Assembly (NCBI GenBank): GCA_963757335.1
Contig: CAVWRJ010000002.1
Span: forward strand, 186,001 to 250,000
Length of the DNA stretch: 64,000 nt
Direction of reading: 5' to 3'
Origin: DASQPA01 sp963757335
GTDB taxonomy: Bacteria; Acidobacteriota; Thermoanaerobaculia; Multivoradales; UBA5704
Position numbers and translations under genes: made by a program. The notes beneath the pieces are model-generated. The model was not told the origin of the DNA. It saw only the letters and a program-made list of their open reading frames with translations, and made no database searches. Positions 1-12,467 of this stretch are shown here, piece by piece. The number at the start of each line of letters is the position of its first letter. Position 1 is the stretch's first letter.

Positions 1-2
1 CG

Positions 3-786
3 GTCGAGGGAGAGCTGCTGGACGAATGGGCCCGGGGCGAGCTCGCCGGCGCCGAGATCGAGGGTCTCGTCCGCCGTCTCGCGGCCTCGCCGGGCGGTCG
101 TTTCCGCCTCGCCCAGGCCGAACGTCTAGCGAGGGCCACGCCCCGCACGCCCAAATCCGTACCGGTCCCGCTCCTGGCGTTCCGGCGCCGTGGCCTCGCC
201 GGGCGGCCGGCGCGCGCCGCTCTCCTCGCTCTCGCCGCCGGCCTCGCCGGCGCGGCCGTGACGCTCTGGCAGCTGGATCGGCCGCACCCGCCGAACCCGC
301 AACACGCGGTCGCCCGGGTAGCGGCAACCGCCCCGGCCCCGGCCCGGCCGCTCCCGCTCCCGGCTCCGGTCCGCCCCACGCCGCGGACCGTTCCGCCGCA
401 GGAGGCACGGCTGGAGAGACCCGCACCCCCAACTCCCCTCGGCGGTCCTCCCGCCGGCGGTCCTCGCCCTGTCGGTGGGGACGACTCGCGGCGCGGAGGC
501 CCTGAAAGTGCTACCGCTCCCTCCCGGGGTCCGCAAGGTCGAGATCCGGCTCCTCCTGGAGGCCGGGGAGAGCTACTCCTCCTACGAAGTCGCGGTGAGC
601 CATGAGGAAGGGGGCGAGGTCTGGCCCCGGCAGGTGCTCACGGCTCCGCGGGAGGGCGCGCCCTTGACGCTCCGGCTGCCGGCGCGCGTCCTTCCGGATG
701 GAAGTTACCTCGTGATCCTCAAGGGGATCCACGGCGAGGGGGCCCCCGAGGAGGTGGGATTTCTCCATTTTCGCGTGCAGCGTTGA
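3..786 (+). CDS. Anti-sigma-factor-like membrane protein, 5' partial, apparent frameshift
   Basis: Two reading frames make one protein. The frame starting at base 3 gives an N-terminal helical part typical of anti-sigma/zinc-finger regulators (GELLDEWARGELAGAEIEG), one transmembrane helix encoded near 215-280, then a Pro/Ala-rich linker. A different frame from about 440 to the stop at 784-786 gives a beta-rich C-terminal domain (LPPGVRKVEIRLLLEAGESY onward) that normally follows this linker in such proteins. The switch falls between about 420 and 450, so one base is probably missing or extra. The true start lies before the window. A role in binding a sigma factor at the inner membrane is inferred from layout only; I see no catalytic motif. 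Confidence 0.55.
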
Positions 787-859
787 TTGATTTGTTCCTT
801 GAACCCGCCCGCCGGCGGTGAACACGCCGGCAGGCGTAACCAGAGGGAGGGATGACATC

Positions 860-1117
860 ATGGATGTTACCAACTCGAGCGGTCAGGACACCCAGTACCG
901 ATTGGGCCACGGCGGTGCCCAGTCAGGGGTCAACTGGCAGCCGTTGCCGGACCAGCAGAGCTTCCGCTGCGCCGATCCCCAGGCGCCCTGGAGCGTCGAG
1001 TTCCGCCTCTCCGACGGGACCGTCGTCTCCCGGACCTTCCAGCATCCCCAGGCTCTCGTCGAGCTGGTCAAGGACGGGGACCACTACAAGGTCCAGGCGA
1101 TGAAAGTCGCCGCCTAG
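860..1117 (+). CDS. Small hypothetical protein, 85 aa
   Basis: The ATG at 860 is preceded by a GGGAGG ribosome site; an earlier in-frame ATG at 818 has none. The 85-residue product has no signal peptide or membrane segment, is rich in Gln, Asp and Ser, and contains a compact beta-like stretch (WSVEFRLSDGTVVSRTFQHP). It lies 73 bases downstream of the anti-sigma-like gene and is followed at once by a strong terminator, so it could be the last gene of that unit. I do not recognise the family. Confidence 0.7.
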   Translation: MDVTNSSGQDTQYRLGHGGAQSGVNWQPLPDQQSFRCADPQAPWSVEFRLSDGTVVSRTFQHPQALVELVKDGDHYKVQAMKVAA

Positions 1118-1126
1118 AGCCTCACC

Positions 1127-1163
1127 GGTGGGCCCGCCCGAGTGGCGGGCCCACCGCCTTTTT
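1127..1163 (+). terminator. Rho-independent terminator
   Basis: A perfect 12-bp stem (1127-1138 with 1144-1155), a five-base loop, then a run of T at 1159-1163. It starts 10 bases after the stop of the 85-aa gene. Confidence 0.85.
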
Positions 1164-1221
1164 CCTTCTCCCACCCGCAAAGCCATGAAATGTTTTCGGC
1201 CGGTCCGTCACTCCACTATGA

Positions 1222-1695
1222 AGACGTGGCAGAGACGAGACTCATGCCAAGGCTTACCCCAGCCCCCGCCCCCCTGCGGCGATCCAGGCCCCGGCACTTC
1301 CGGCGTCCGCTTTCCCTAGCAGACCGGCCGGCTCCCCAGCCGGCCCTGCCGGACGACACGCTGAACCTGGGTCCGCAGGCGGTGGTGGGGGCTCTTTTTC
1401 GCCCCCCTCACCCGCGGGTGGCCCGAGCCGAGAAGAGGACGAGCGGACCGGAGTCACCCTGCCTCCCCAGCGCTTCCCCAGCCGTGCCCACGGCCGGAGC
1501 GGCCGCCGTCTCGCCCCTGCCGAAAGGGAGTTCCTGGCCCTCCTGGCGATCGCCATGGGCCTCGGGGTGGGAGCGCTCCTCCTCGGCCGGCTCTCCCCCG
1601 CCGACCTCCTCCTCGCCGGGGCCGTCCTCTTCTCCAGCCTCGGCCTTTTCGCCCTCGGCTACGCCACCCGCCAGCAGAAGCCGGCGGACGAGTGA
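1222..1695 (+). CDS. Small membrane protein with two C-terminal helices, start unclear
   Basis: The frame is open from 1222 to the TGA at 1693-1695. The last 60 residues form two hydrophobic helices (FLALLAIAMGLGVGALLLG and a second around LLLAGAVLFSSLGLFALGY) followed by a polar tail. The upstream half is low-complexity Pro/Ser/Gly and shows no clear ATG or GTG with a ribosome site; the first in-frame ATG, at 1555, lies inside helix one. The N-terminus is therefore doubtful. It ends one base before the convergent fumC stop. Confidence 0.35.
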   Translation, partial: RRGRDETHAKAYPSPRPPAAIQAPALPASAFPSRPAGSPAGPAGRHAEPGSAGGGGGSFSPPSPAGGPSREEDERTGVTLPPQRFPSRAHGRSGRRLAPAEREFLALLAIAMGLGVGALLLGRLSPADLLLAGAVLFSSLGLFALGYATRQQKPADE

Positions 1696-1696
1696 C

Positions 1697-3112
1697 CTAG
1701 CCGCCGCCACCTCCCCCGGAGTGGATGCCGCCCTCGGTCATCCCCCAGGGGTCGAGCGCCTCGGCCAGCTCGGCCTCGGGGAGGAGCTGCTTTTCGCGCA
1801 CCAGCTCGCGCACCGTGCGGCCGGTCTTGACCGACTCCTTGGCGATCTCGGCCGCGGCGTCGTAGCCGATCTTGGGGACCAGCGAGGTCACCATGGCGAG
1901 CGAGCGCTCGACTAAATCCAGGCAGCGCTCGCGGTTGGCCTCGATCCCCGCCACGCAGTTGTCGGCCAGGAGCCGCGAGACGTTGGCGAGGATCTCGATC
2001 GACTGCAGCAGGTTGTAGGCGATCACCGGCATCATGACGTTGAGCTCGAAGACCCCGGACATGCCGGCGAGGGTGATGGTGGCATCGTTCCCCACCACCT
2101 GGGCGGCCACCATGAGGACCGCCTCGGGGATGACCGGGTTGACCTTCCCCGGCATGATCGAGCTCCCCGGCTGGAGGCTGGGGATCGCGATCTCGCCGAT
2201 GCCGCAGCGCGGCCCCGACGCCAGCCAGCGGATGTCGTTGGCGATCTTGGTGAGCGAGGTGGCGATCGTCTTCAGCATCCCCGAGGTCTCGACCGCGGCG
2301 TCCTTGGCCGCCATGGCCTCGAAGCGGTTGGTGGCCGGCACGAACGGGTGGCCGGTCGCCCCGGCGAGGCGGAGGATGACCTGCGGCGCGAAGTCCGGCG
2401 GGGCATTGAGGCCGGTGCCCACCGCCGTCCCCCCCAGGGTCAGCTCGGCGAGCCGCGGCTGGGCGGCGCGCAGCCGGGCGAGGCCGTTCGCGATCTGCTG
2501 GGCGTAGCCCCCGAACTCCTGGCCGAGGCGAACCGGCACCGCGTCCTGTAGATGGGTGCGGCCGATCTTGACCACCGAGTCGAGCTCCGCCGCCTTCGCC
2601 GCCAGGGCCTCGTGCAGCCGGGAGAGGGAGGGCACCAGGTCCTCCTCGATCGCCCCATAGGCCGAGACGTGGATGGCGGTGGGGATGACGTCGTTGCTCG
2701 ACTGGCTGGCGTTGACGTGGTCGTTGGGGTGGACCCGCTTGCTCCCGATCTTCCCGCCGAGGATCTCGATCGCCCGGTTGGCGATGACCTCGTTGGCGTT
2801 CATGTTGGTCGAGGTGGCGGAGCCGGTCTGGAAGATGTCCAGGGGGAAGTGCTCGTCGAGCTTCCCGGCGACGACCTCCTCGGCCGCCGCCCGGACCGCC
2901 CAGGCGACATCGCCCGGGACGAGCCCCAGCTCCTCGTTGACCGCCGCCGCCTCGCGCTTGATGGCCCCGAGCGCCGCGATGAACCGGCGCGGGAAGCGCA
3001 GCCCCGAGACCGGAAAATTGCGCCGCGCCCGCTCCGTCTGGGCGCCGTAGTACGCCCCGGCGGGAACCTCGACCTCGCCGAGACTGTCTTTTTCGATCCG
3101 TATATCGCTCAT
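1697..3112 (-). CDS. fumC: Class II fumarate hydratase
   Basis: This 471-residue protein has the length and the signature of the fumarase/aspartase superfamily: GSSIMPGKVNP near residue 320 (the catalytic loop), plus TGSATSTNMNANEVIANRA and the NDHVNASQSSND block near residues 140-150. The family interconverts fumarate and malate in the TCA cycle; fumarase is favoured over aspartase because the TSTNMN and NDHVN blocks match FumC. The start is supported by GGAGGAG just upstream. The C-terminus ends in an unusual run of six Gly. The 21-bp repeat array begins 50 bases upstream of the ATG, so its promoter must lie in or beyond the array. Confidence 0.93.
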   Translation of the reverse strand: MSDIRIEKDSLGEVEVPAGAYYGAQTERARRNFPVSGLRFPRRFIAALGAIKREAAAVNEELGLVPGDVAWAVRAAAEEVVAGKLDEHFPLDIFQTGSATSTNMNANEVIANRAIEILGGKIGSKRVHPNDHVNASQSSNDVIPTAIHVSAYGAIEEDLVPSLSRLHEALAAKAAELDSVVKIGRTHLQDAVPVRLGQEFGGYAQQIANGLARLRAAQPRLAELTLGGTAVGTGLNAPPDFAPQVILRLAGATGHPFVPATNRFEAMAAKDAAVETSGMLKTIATSLTKIANDIRWLASGPRCGIGEIAIPSLQPGSSIMPGKVNPVIPEAVLMVAAQVVGNDATITLAGMSGVFELNVMMPVIAYNLLQSIEILANVSRLLADNCVAGIEANRERCLDLVERSLAMVTSLVPKIGYDAAAEIAKESVKTGRTVRELVREKQLLPEAELAEALDPWGMTEGGIHSGGGGGG

Positions 3113-3162
3113 GCTCTTCTCCTCCGGGGCGGTATGGTACTGGAGAGGCGTCTGGTTCTAGA

Positions 3163-3583
3163 GACTTTCTACGAGGTCCTGAAGACTTTCCACGACTTCC
3201 TGAAGACTTTCCACGGGTTCCGGAGGACTTTCTACGAGGTCCTGAAGACTTTCCACGCGTTCCTGAAGACTTTCCACGAGTTCCTGAGGACTTTCCACGA
3301 GTTCCTGAGGACTTTCCACGAGTTCCTGGAGGACTTTCCGCGGGTTCCTGAAGACTTTCCACGGGTTCCTGAAGACTTTCCACGCGTTCCGGAGGACTTT
3401 CCGCGAGTTCCGGAAGCTTCCAAAAGCCGTCCGGAGGCTTCCAAGAGCTGTCCGGCAGGGCCCCAACGGTGTCCGGGAGGCCTCAAACGGCATCCAGCCA
3501 TCCCAAACGCCGTCTGGAAGGTATCAAACACCATCCAGAGGACTCTCCGCGACGTCCGGGAGCTTGCCCATCGCGTTCGGGAG
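3163..3583. repeat. Array 1: about 20 degenerate 21-bp tandem repeats
   Basis: Units start at 3163, 3184, 3205, 3226, 3247, 3268, 3289, 3310, 3332, 3353, 3374 and 3395, all 21 bp except one of 22. The consensus is GACTTTCCACGNGTTCCTGA plus A. From about 3416 to 3583 the period persists, with one 20-bp step, but the units change to a CAAACGCCGTCCGGA type, meaning the AAAC/AAAG element moves to the plus strand. The change falls at the perfect 10-bp palindrome GGAAGCTTCC (3412-3421). Open frames through it are seven-residue repeats on both strands and are judged non-coding. The array fills the gap between the fumC start and the vapC stop. Confidence 0.9.
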
Positions 3584-3644
3584 AGTGGCGAGCGCCCACG
3601 GCGAGCGGCGGCTGGCATGCCGCAAGGGAAGCGATGCGAGAGAC

Positions 3645-4034
3645 CTACCAAATCCGCCGGACAGGATAGTCGTCGAAGGCAGAATCGGCGCTCAGGATGG
3701 GCAAGCCTTCGACGATAGCCTGGCAGATGAGCAGGCGGTCGAAGGGATCGCGGTGATGGAGCGGCAGCCGGACGGCCTCTAAGACGTGGGCCAGCTCGAT
3801 CGGCAGCAACCCGATCCTGTTCCTGGCGAGCTGCTCGGGGATGAAGGTGTGGAGCGGCTCCGGGATGGGCAGACGGCCAGTGCTCACCTTGATGGCGACC
3901 TCCCAGACCGACGCCATGCTCAGCAGCATCTCGTTCTCGCCGACAGAGATCAGGCCTTCCGCAGTAGCGCTGAGTTTCTTGTCCGCCGTGACAAACCAGA
4001 GAAAGCTGTGGGTGTCCAGCAGTGCCCGGAGCAT
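3645..4034 (-). CDS. PIN-domain toxin, VapC type
   Basis: The 129-residue product is a full PIN domain: the first acidic site in ALLDTHSFLWF, a central glutamate in SVWEVAIKVSTG, and the C-terminal HHRDPFDRLLICQAI block followed by LSADSAFDDY. PIN proteins of this kind are metal-dependent ribonucleases. It is encoded three bases downstream of the antitoxin gene, in the usual antitoxin-toxin order. Nothing is truncated, so this is probably a working toxin. Array 1 begins about 60 bases beyond its stop. Confidence 0.92.
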   Translation of the reverse strand: MLRALLDTHSFLWFVTADKKLSATAEGLISVGENEMLLSMASVWEVAIKVSTGRLPIPEPLHTFIPEQLARNRIGLLPIELAHVLEAVRLPLHHRDPFDRLLICQAIVEGLPILSADSAFDDYPVRRIW

Positions 4035-4037
4035 CTC

Positions 4038-4268
4038 CTACATATGCTCGCGGAAGTCTTCGAGCGGAGCGTCGAAGTCATCCGGCACAGTGAACAGGCC
4101 CTTGGCGCTGCCCGGGGTGCGATCGAGAGGAGCTTCCTCCGCCGGGAGGAGCCGAGCCACAGGCTGACCGTCGCGGGTGATCACGATCTCGATCCCGCTC
4201 TTCACTTCTTCGATCAGCTGCGCCAGCCGGGCTTCGGCTTGCACCAGCTCAATAGCAGACTTGGGCAC
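4038..4268 (-). CDS. Phd/YefM-family antitoxin
   Basis: A 76-residue protein starting with GTG behind AAGGAGG. The N-terminal half (AIELVQAEARLAQLIEEVKSG, then EIVITRDGQPVARLLP) is the Phd/YefM DNA-binding fold, and the acidic tail (VPDDFDAPLEDFREHM) would neutralise the toxin. It is the first gene of a two-gene operon with the PIN toxin. Regulation is probably autoregulatory, as known for the family. Its promoter must lie in or after the truncated DinB gene just upstream. Confidence 0.92.
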   Translation of the reverse strand: MPKSAIELVQAEARLAQLIEEVKSGIEIVITRDGQPVARLLPAEEAPLDRTPGSAKGLFTVPDDFDAPLEDFREHM

Positions 4269-4310
4269 AGGACGCCTCCTTGGGAGACACAGTATACCTC
4301 GCGAGAGCGA

Positions 4311-4474
4311 CGGTGGAGGACGATCTCCCAGACGCTGTGCGCTCCGGGCACCGGGTGCGCCACGGCTTCCCCGGCGGTCACGTCGGCGAGCAGGTCGGCG
4401 ATCGCGGGGCCGTGCCAGGGATCGTCGGAGTGCCCCTTGCGGAGCTGTTCGCAGAAGAATGGAATGTCGCTCAT
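4311..4474 (-). pseudogene. DinB-family N-terminal remnant
   Basis: The frame begins with ATG at 4474, overlapping the esterase stop as ATGA, and encodes MSDIPFFCEQLRKG followed by a stretch resembling DinB-fold proteins (WHGPAIADLLADV, PGAHSVWEIVLH). Similarity stops at about base 4311, after 55 residues; the reading frame then runs into the antitoxin promoter region and gene. A full DinB protein is about 150-170 residues, so only the first third survives. The toxin-antitoxin module sits where the rest should be, which suggests its arrival caused the loss. Confidence 0.55.
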
Positions 4475-5372
4475 CGGGAGCTCGTGCTCGGCCGGAACAA
4501 GGCGCGAAACGCCTTGAGCGCGGCGGGGTGATAGATCGTCGAGTGCTTCTCCTCCGGCATTCTCACGTACTGCCAATGGAGGCTCGGCGGCGCGTTTTTG
4601 GCGAGGATGTCCGCCAGCCGCTCGGTGCCCTCGATGATCCCCGGCTCGTCACTGCTGGCGAAATAGAGCGTCTTTTCGAGCTTCGGCCGTCCGGCCAGGC
4701 GCTTCGCGGCGTCGTTCACGAGCTTCTGGCGGTTCCACCACAGGCTGGGATCGAGCGCGATATAGGTATCGAACAGATCCGGCTCGAGGAAGAACGTCTC
4801 GACCACGAACAACCCGGCGAGCGACTCGCCGACGATCGCGGTTTCGTTCGTCGTTCTGTACCGGGCCTTCACCTGGGGCATCAGCTCCTGGCGCAGAAAG
4901 GCCCGAAACGCCTCCGACCCTCCCACCCGCGGCGCGATCTTCTTGTCTTCCGCGTTCTCGGTGGGCCCGGTGAGATCGCGGCGGCGCTCGGTGTTCTCGA
5001 TGCCGACTAAAAGGAACGGCCGCATCGTCCCGTTGCCGGCCGAGACCTGGACCAGACCCGCCACGTGCAGGAAATCCTCCGCCATGCCGCCGTCGGGCAT
5101 GTAGAGCACGGGAAGCCGCGCGCTCGGAGATTCGGAGTAGGCGGGCGGGAGGTAGACGTTGATGCGCCGGGTCTCGCCCAGGATCTTCGAATCGATCGTG
5201 AAGGTCTCGCCGATCACCAGCGGCGATGGCTCGGCGGCGATGCGCTCGGGGCGATGGCTCGAGGCGATACGCTCGGCGGCGATGCGCTCGCCACCGCGCC
5301 GGCCGGCGCGCCGAATGCCGGAAGGAGCCACGCGAAGACGATCGCCGGCAAAACGGTGCGCGGTTTGAGCAC
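4471..5372 (-). CDS. Secreted alpha/beta-hydrolase esterase (IroE/Fes-like), apparent frameshift
   Basis: The catalytic domain is intact: the nucleophile elbow GESLAG, the early strand INVYLPPAY, and a late His in EEKHSTIYHPAAL. This is the putative-esterase family that includes siderophore esterases. The start is GTG at 5372 behind AAGGAGG, giving a signal peptide (LPAIVFAWLLPAFGAPAGA). The signal peptide and the catalytic domain are in different frames; the switch falls at 5220-5300, where a roughly 14-bp motif (GCGGCGATGCGCTCG and variants) is repeated four times. Slippage in these repeats or an assembly error could explain it. Substrate unknown. Confidence 0.6.
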
Positions 5373-5395
5373 GCCTATCCCTCCTTGAACGGTCC

Positions 5396-5551
5396 CGTGG
5401 ATCTCCTGAAGCGACCGCACCGACAGCCCGTCCCGGGTCAGGGCCGCGATCCCCTCCGCCATCGACATGACTCCGGAGAGCGTCGTGATGCAGGGGATAT
5501 CGTACTTGAGCGCCGTGTCGTCGACGACGCGTGGGTGCCCCTCCTGCACCT
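5396..5551 (-). pseudogene. Partial duplicate of the carB 3' end
   Basis: On the minus strand this reads MQEGHPRVVDD, then ALKYDIPCITTLSG, then MAEGIAALTRDGLSVRSLQEIH. This matches the last part of carB (bases 7014-7253) in the same orientation, with substitutions and one internal deletion corresponding to 7138-7206. It stops abruptly at both ends and cannot work as a gene. Together with the real carB end it forms diverged direct repeats around the 5697-6986 gene. Confidence 0.85.
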
Positions 5552-5696
5552 TCTACGAGGGGCGGTTGCGCGGAGCGTCCCGATCGTTATATGCTTTTAC
5601 AGCATCACCATCTCGCCGCGGGGGTGCTTTGCCTCCAGAGGTTGAGCCTCTGGGCGACAACGCGGACGGGTCGCCGAACCCGGAAAGGAGTCCTGC

Positions 5697-6986
5697 TTGA
5701 GCAAAGTAGCTGCGCTTCTTCTGCTTGCCGTTGTCTGCCAGCTGGCGCTGGCGTCCCCCGTCCAGGCGGTCCTCTGTACGATCGATGACGTACCGGGCGC
5801 CACCCTCCTGCTCCCCTACTTCGAGGTCGATCTGGCGAACCCGAACGGGGTGACCACCCTCTTCTCGCTCAACAACGCCTCGGCTACCGCCGTGCTCGCC
5901 CACGTCGTCCTCTGGTCGGACCTGTCTGTGCCGGTCCTCGACTTCAACGTCTACCTGACCGGGTATGACGTCCAGTCGATCAACCTCTCCGACATCCTCG
6001 TTCGCGGCGCCCTGCCGCAGACCGCGTCGGCCGGACAGGATCCGAGCAACACCATCAGCCCGAAAGGGCAGTTCTCGCAGGACGTCAACTTCGCGAGCTG
6101 CCAGGGCCAGCTGCCGACCGGCACGCTGCCCTCGACCTTCCTCGCCCACCTGCAAAGCGCTCTGACCGGCCAGTTCTCCAACCTCCTCGGCGGCTGCGCC
6201 GGCCTAGCCTACGGCGACAACCTCGCCCGCGGCTACATCACGGTGGACACGGTCAACAACTGCACCCTGCGCTTCCCCGGCGACCTCGGCTACTTCGCCG
6301 CCGGCGGCACGGGCGACGCGACCAACCAGAACGTGCTCTGGGGCGACTACTTCTACGTCGACCCGGGCGCCAACCGGGCGGACGGCGAGACGTTGGTCCA
6401 CATCGAGGCCTCCGCCACCAACCCGGAGACCTCGGTCCCCGGCCAGTACACTTTCTACGGCCGCTACGTGAACTGGACCGCGGTCGACAACCGTGAGCCG
6501 CTGGCGACCCGGTTCGCGGCCCGCTTCGTCAATGGCCGCCGGTTCAACGGCGGTACGAGGTTCGTCGTCTGGCGCGACTCGAAGGTCCAGCAGGGCGCCT
6601 TCAAGTGCGGCACGACCCCCGCCTGGTACCCGCTGGTCACGGAGCAGATCGTTATATGGGACGAGCAGGAGCACCCGGGATCCTTGGGCGACATCTTCCC
6701 GGTGTCGCCGGGGCCGCCGGTCAGCTTCATCATCCCGTTCCCGGCGGAGGCGCAGTCGGTCGAGGTGGGGGGGCCCGTGTTTCCGGTGCCGTACTCGTTC
6801 GGCTGGTTGTTCCTCGACCTCAACACGACCGTGACCCCGGCGGGCAACGTGCCGCCGGAGGACCCGGCGGCGGCGCAGGCATGGGTCGAGGTGGTGCTGA
6901 GCGCGCTCGGCCGCTACAGCGTCGGCTTCGACGCCATCCAGCTGGACAGCGCCTGTGCGGTGAGCCACACGAAGATCGGTACTTGA
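5697..6986 (+). CDS. Secreted protein of unknown function, 429 aa
   Basis: The start is TTG at 5697, six bases after GGAAAGGAG. A signal peptide (VAALLLLAVVCQLALASPVQA) is followed by a beta-rich extracellular protein with aromatic and Asn-rich strands (ATLLLPYFEVDL, TTLFSLNNASATAVLAHVVL) and six Cys that could form disulfides. I recognise no enzyme motif; the composition suggests a surface or exported beta-sandwich protein. It is framed by two copies of the carB 3' end and followed two bases later by a stub of a vapC gene, so it seems to lie in a segment assembled by recombination. Confidence 0.75.
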   Translation: MSKVAALLLLAVVCQLALASPVQAVLCTIDDVPGATLLLPYFEVDLANPNGVTTLFSLNNASATAVLAHVVLWSDLSVPVLDFNVYLTGYDVQSINLSDILVRGALPQTASAGQDPSNTISPKGQFSQDVNFASCQGQLPTGTLPSTFLAHLQSALTGQFSNLLGGCAGLAYGDNLARGYITVDTVNNCTLRFPGDLGYFAAGGTGDATNQNVLWGDYFYVDPGANRADGETLVHIEASATNPETSVPGQYTFYGRYVNWTAVDNREPLATRFAARFVNGRRFNGGTRFVVWRDSKVQQGAFKCGTTPAWYPLVTEQIVIWDEQEHPGSLGDIFPVSPGPPVSFIIPFPAEAQSVEVGGPVFPVPYSFGWLFLDLNTTVTPAGNVPPEDPAAAQAWVEVVLSALGRYSVGFDAIQLDSACAVSHTKIGT

Positions 6987-6995
6987 AGTGAGCCG

Positions 6996-10214
<3,219 letters not shown>

Positions 10215-10281
10215 CGGCGGGGAAGCATAGCGCACACTTAACGCCGACATGCCGACGCCAACGGATGGAACGGGACCCTAG

Positions 10282-12392
10282 ATGAGTCTCCTGGAGACCG
10301 CCCTCCGGGCCGCCGCGGCGCTCTGGATGATCGCCTGTACTCTGGCGGCCGCCTATCGGATCGGCTTCGCGATCGTCGGGGCGCGCGGCCTCGCCCTCCG
10401 CTTCTGCGCCGTGGGGCTCGCCGGGATGGGGCTCGCGACCGCCGGCTTCCACCTGCTCCTCCCCTGCGGCGCCTTCACCCTCCCCGCCGGGCTCGCCGCC
10501 TGCACCCTCCTCGGCCTCGGCGCCTGGTTCCTGGCGCCGGGAAAGGCCCCGCTCGCCGCCGCCGCCGCGTTGGACGCCCGCGCCCTGCGGCGGCTCTTGA
10601 AGGCCCACCGCGGCTCGCCGGAGCGGATCTCGACGGTCCTCTTCGCCGTCTTTGCCGTGCCCCTCGCTCTTCGTACCCTCGTCGTGCCGCCCCTCGCCTG
10701 GGACACCCTGACCTACCACGGGCTGCGCGCCGCCCTCTGGGTGCAGAACGGGCAGTACACCTTCGACCCCGCCCCCGGCTCCTGGGGCCACTACCGGCAC
10801 TTCTTCGCCGGCTCCGAGGTGCTCACCGCCTGGGCGATGCTGCCGATGCACGGCGACCTCTTCGCCGGCCTGGCGAGCGCCGTCCAGTGGGCCGGGGTCG
10901 GCCTCGCCGGCTACGCCTACGCCCGGGAGCTGGGGCTCCGCGAGCCCTATGCCTCGACGGCGGCCGGGGTCGGCCTCTTCATCCCTACCTTCGGCTCCTC
11001 GTGGGAACGGGGTACGTCGAGCCGGCGCTCCTCGCGGCTCTCCTCGCGACCGTCGCCCTGGCGCTCCGCTTCTTCCGCCGGCCCGATCCACGGCTGGCGT
11101 GCCTCGCCCTCGCCGGCTGCGGCCTGATGGCGGGGATGAAGCTTCCGGGGGTGCCCCCGGCCCTCGTCCTCGGGGGCTTCGTCATCCTGGTGGCTCTCCG
11201 CGAGGTCTTCGCCCGCCGGCCGGGAGCGTCCCGCCGGCGGGCCCGCCAGCTGACCGGTCTCGCCCTCGGCGGTCTCCTGGCGCTCGTTCCCGTCGTCCCC
11301 TGGATGGCGCACTGCTACAAAGAGACCGGCTATCTCGTCACCCTGCCCGTCCAGGTGCTGGGAGTGAAGCTCGGCGTGAGCGATCCGGCCGACGCCTGGT
11401 TCCTCGACCCGCCGGAGCTGACCCCCTACCGGTGGGACACCGAGACGGCCGCGCTCCGGGCGATCTTCGCCCGCCCCGGCAGGAAGACCGAGGCGCTCGG
11501 CCTCTTCACCCTCCTGCCGCTCCTCCTCTTCCCTTTCGGCCTCGTCCCCCTCGCCCGCCGGCGCCCGCTCGCGGCGGGGCTCGTCCTCGGTCTGGTGCTG
11601 ACCGTGATCGCCTTCTATGCCAGCCGGGACGTCACCGTCCTCCGCCTGCTCTGGTCGGCGAACCTCTCCCGCTTCCTCCTCCCCGGCGTGCTGCTCGCCC
11701 TGCCGGTCAGCCTCCTCTGGTGCCCGGCGGCGCCGCGCGCGGGGAGGGTCTACCGCGGCCTCCTCCTCGGCTCTGCGGCGTTCTACGCCGGGTCCTTCGC
11801 CCGTTTCGGGTGGGCCGCGGTCGAGCTCGGCGATGTCACGCTTACTCTCGTCGTCCTCGGCGCGGGCTTTCTGCTCGCCCGGCGGCTCGCCCGTTCCTCG
11901 CCGCGGCTGGCGCTCGGCTTCGCGGTGGCCTTCTGGATCGCCGGCAGCGTCCGGCTCGCGGTGCGGCGCGAGGAGACCCGCCCCCTCACCGCGCGCGAGA
12001 GCCTCCAACTCCACTGGCAGCCCAAGTACTGGACCGATGCCGCCCAGCTCCTCGACGATCCCGGAGAGCCGCAGCGGATCGCCATCACCTCGGGGCCCCA
12101 GCAGGACGCCGACAACTGGTTCGCCTACTCCTTCCTCGGGCGGAATCTCGAGAACCGGCTGACCTATGTGCCGGTGACCCGCGACGGCGACATCGTCCCC
12201 CTGGGACCAGGATACGAGCTCGAACGCTCGGCCCGGCGCCAGCGCTGGCTCGAACGCCTGGACGAGCGGGGGGTGACGGCGGTGATGTCGTTTCGTCCTC
12301 TGTCGATCGAGCAGCGCTGGATGGACGAGATGCCCAAACGCTTCGAGAAGCTCGCGGGCGGTCCCGACTGGGGTCTCTACCGGGTCCGCTAG
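10282..12392 (+). CDS. Polytopic membrane protein, GT-C glycosyltransferase-like, apparent frameshift
   Basis: Two frames join into a protein of about 700 residues with many hydrophobic helices. The first frame (10282 to about 10994) carries helices and a loop with AWDTLTYH, like the acidic first loop of GT-C glycosyltransferases. The second (about 10995 to 12392) continues with VGTGYVEPALLAALLA, more helices and a soluble C-terminal domain of about 130 residues. One base appears to be missing in TTCGGCTCCTCGTG. Such proteins move sugars from polyprenyl carriers at the membrane; the acceptor here cannot be told. Divergent from carB. Confidence 0.6.
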
Positions 12393-12467
12393 ATCCATCC
12401 ATGGCAGATGTTTTGCTTCCTCTCTCACGCAGTAGCTGTCGCTGTCATCCAGAAAGGAACACGCACC

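Noticed and set aside
1659..3383. A 574-codon minus-strand open frame with seven-residue repeats such as GKSSGTR
   Set aside because: It is a shadow of fumC in another frame that runs into the 21-bp array; all frames stay open in array 1 because 21 is a multiple of three and stops are rare.
3158..3493. Coiled-coil-like ORF (QELVESPQELVES) on the minus strand in array 1
   Set aside because: It is only the third-frame reading of the array, with a one-base insertion breaking the alternatives.
3645..4268. A defence island around the TA modules
   Set aside because: No restriction, Abi, CBASS or other defence genes are found next to any of the TA modules.
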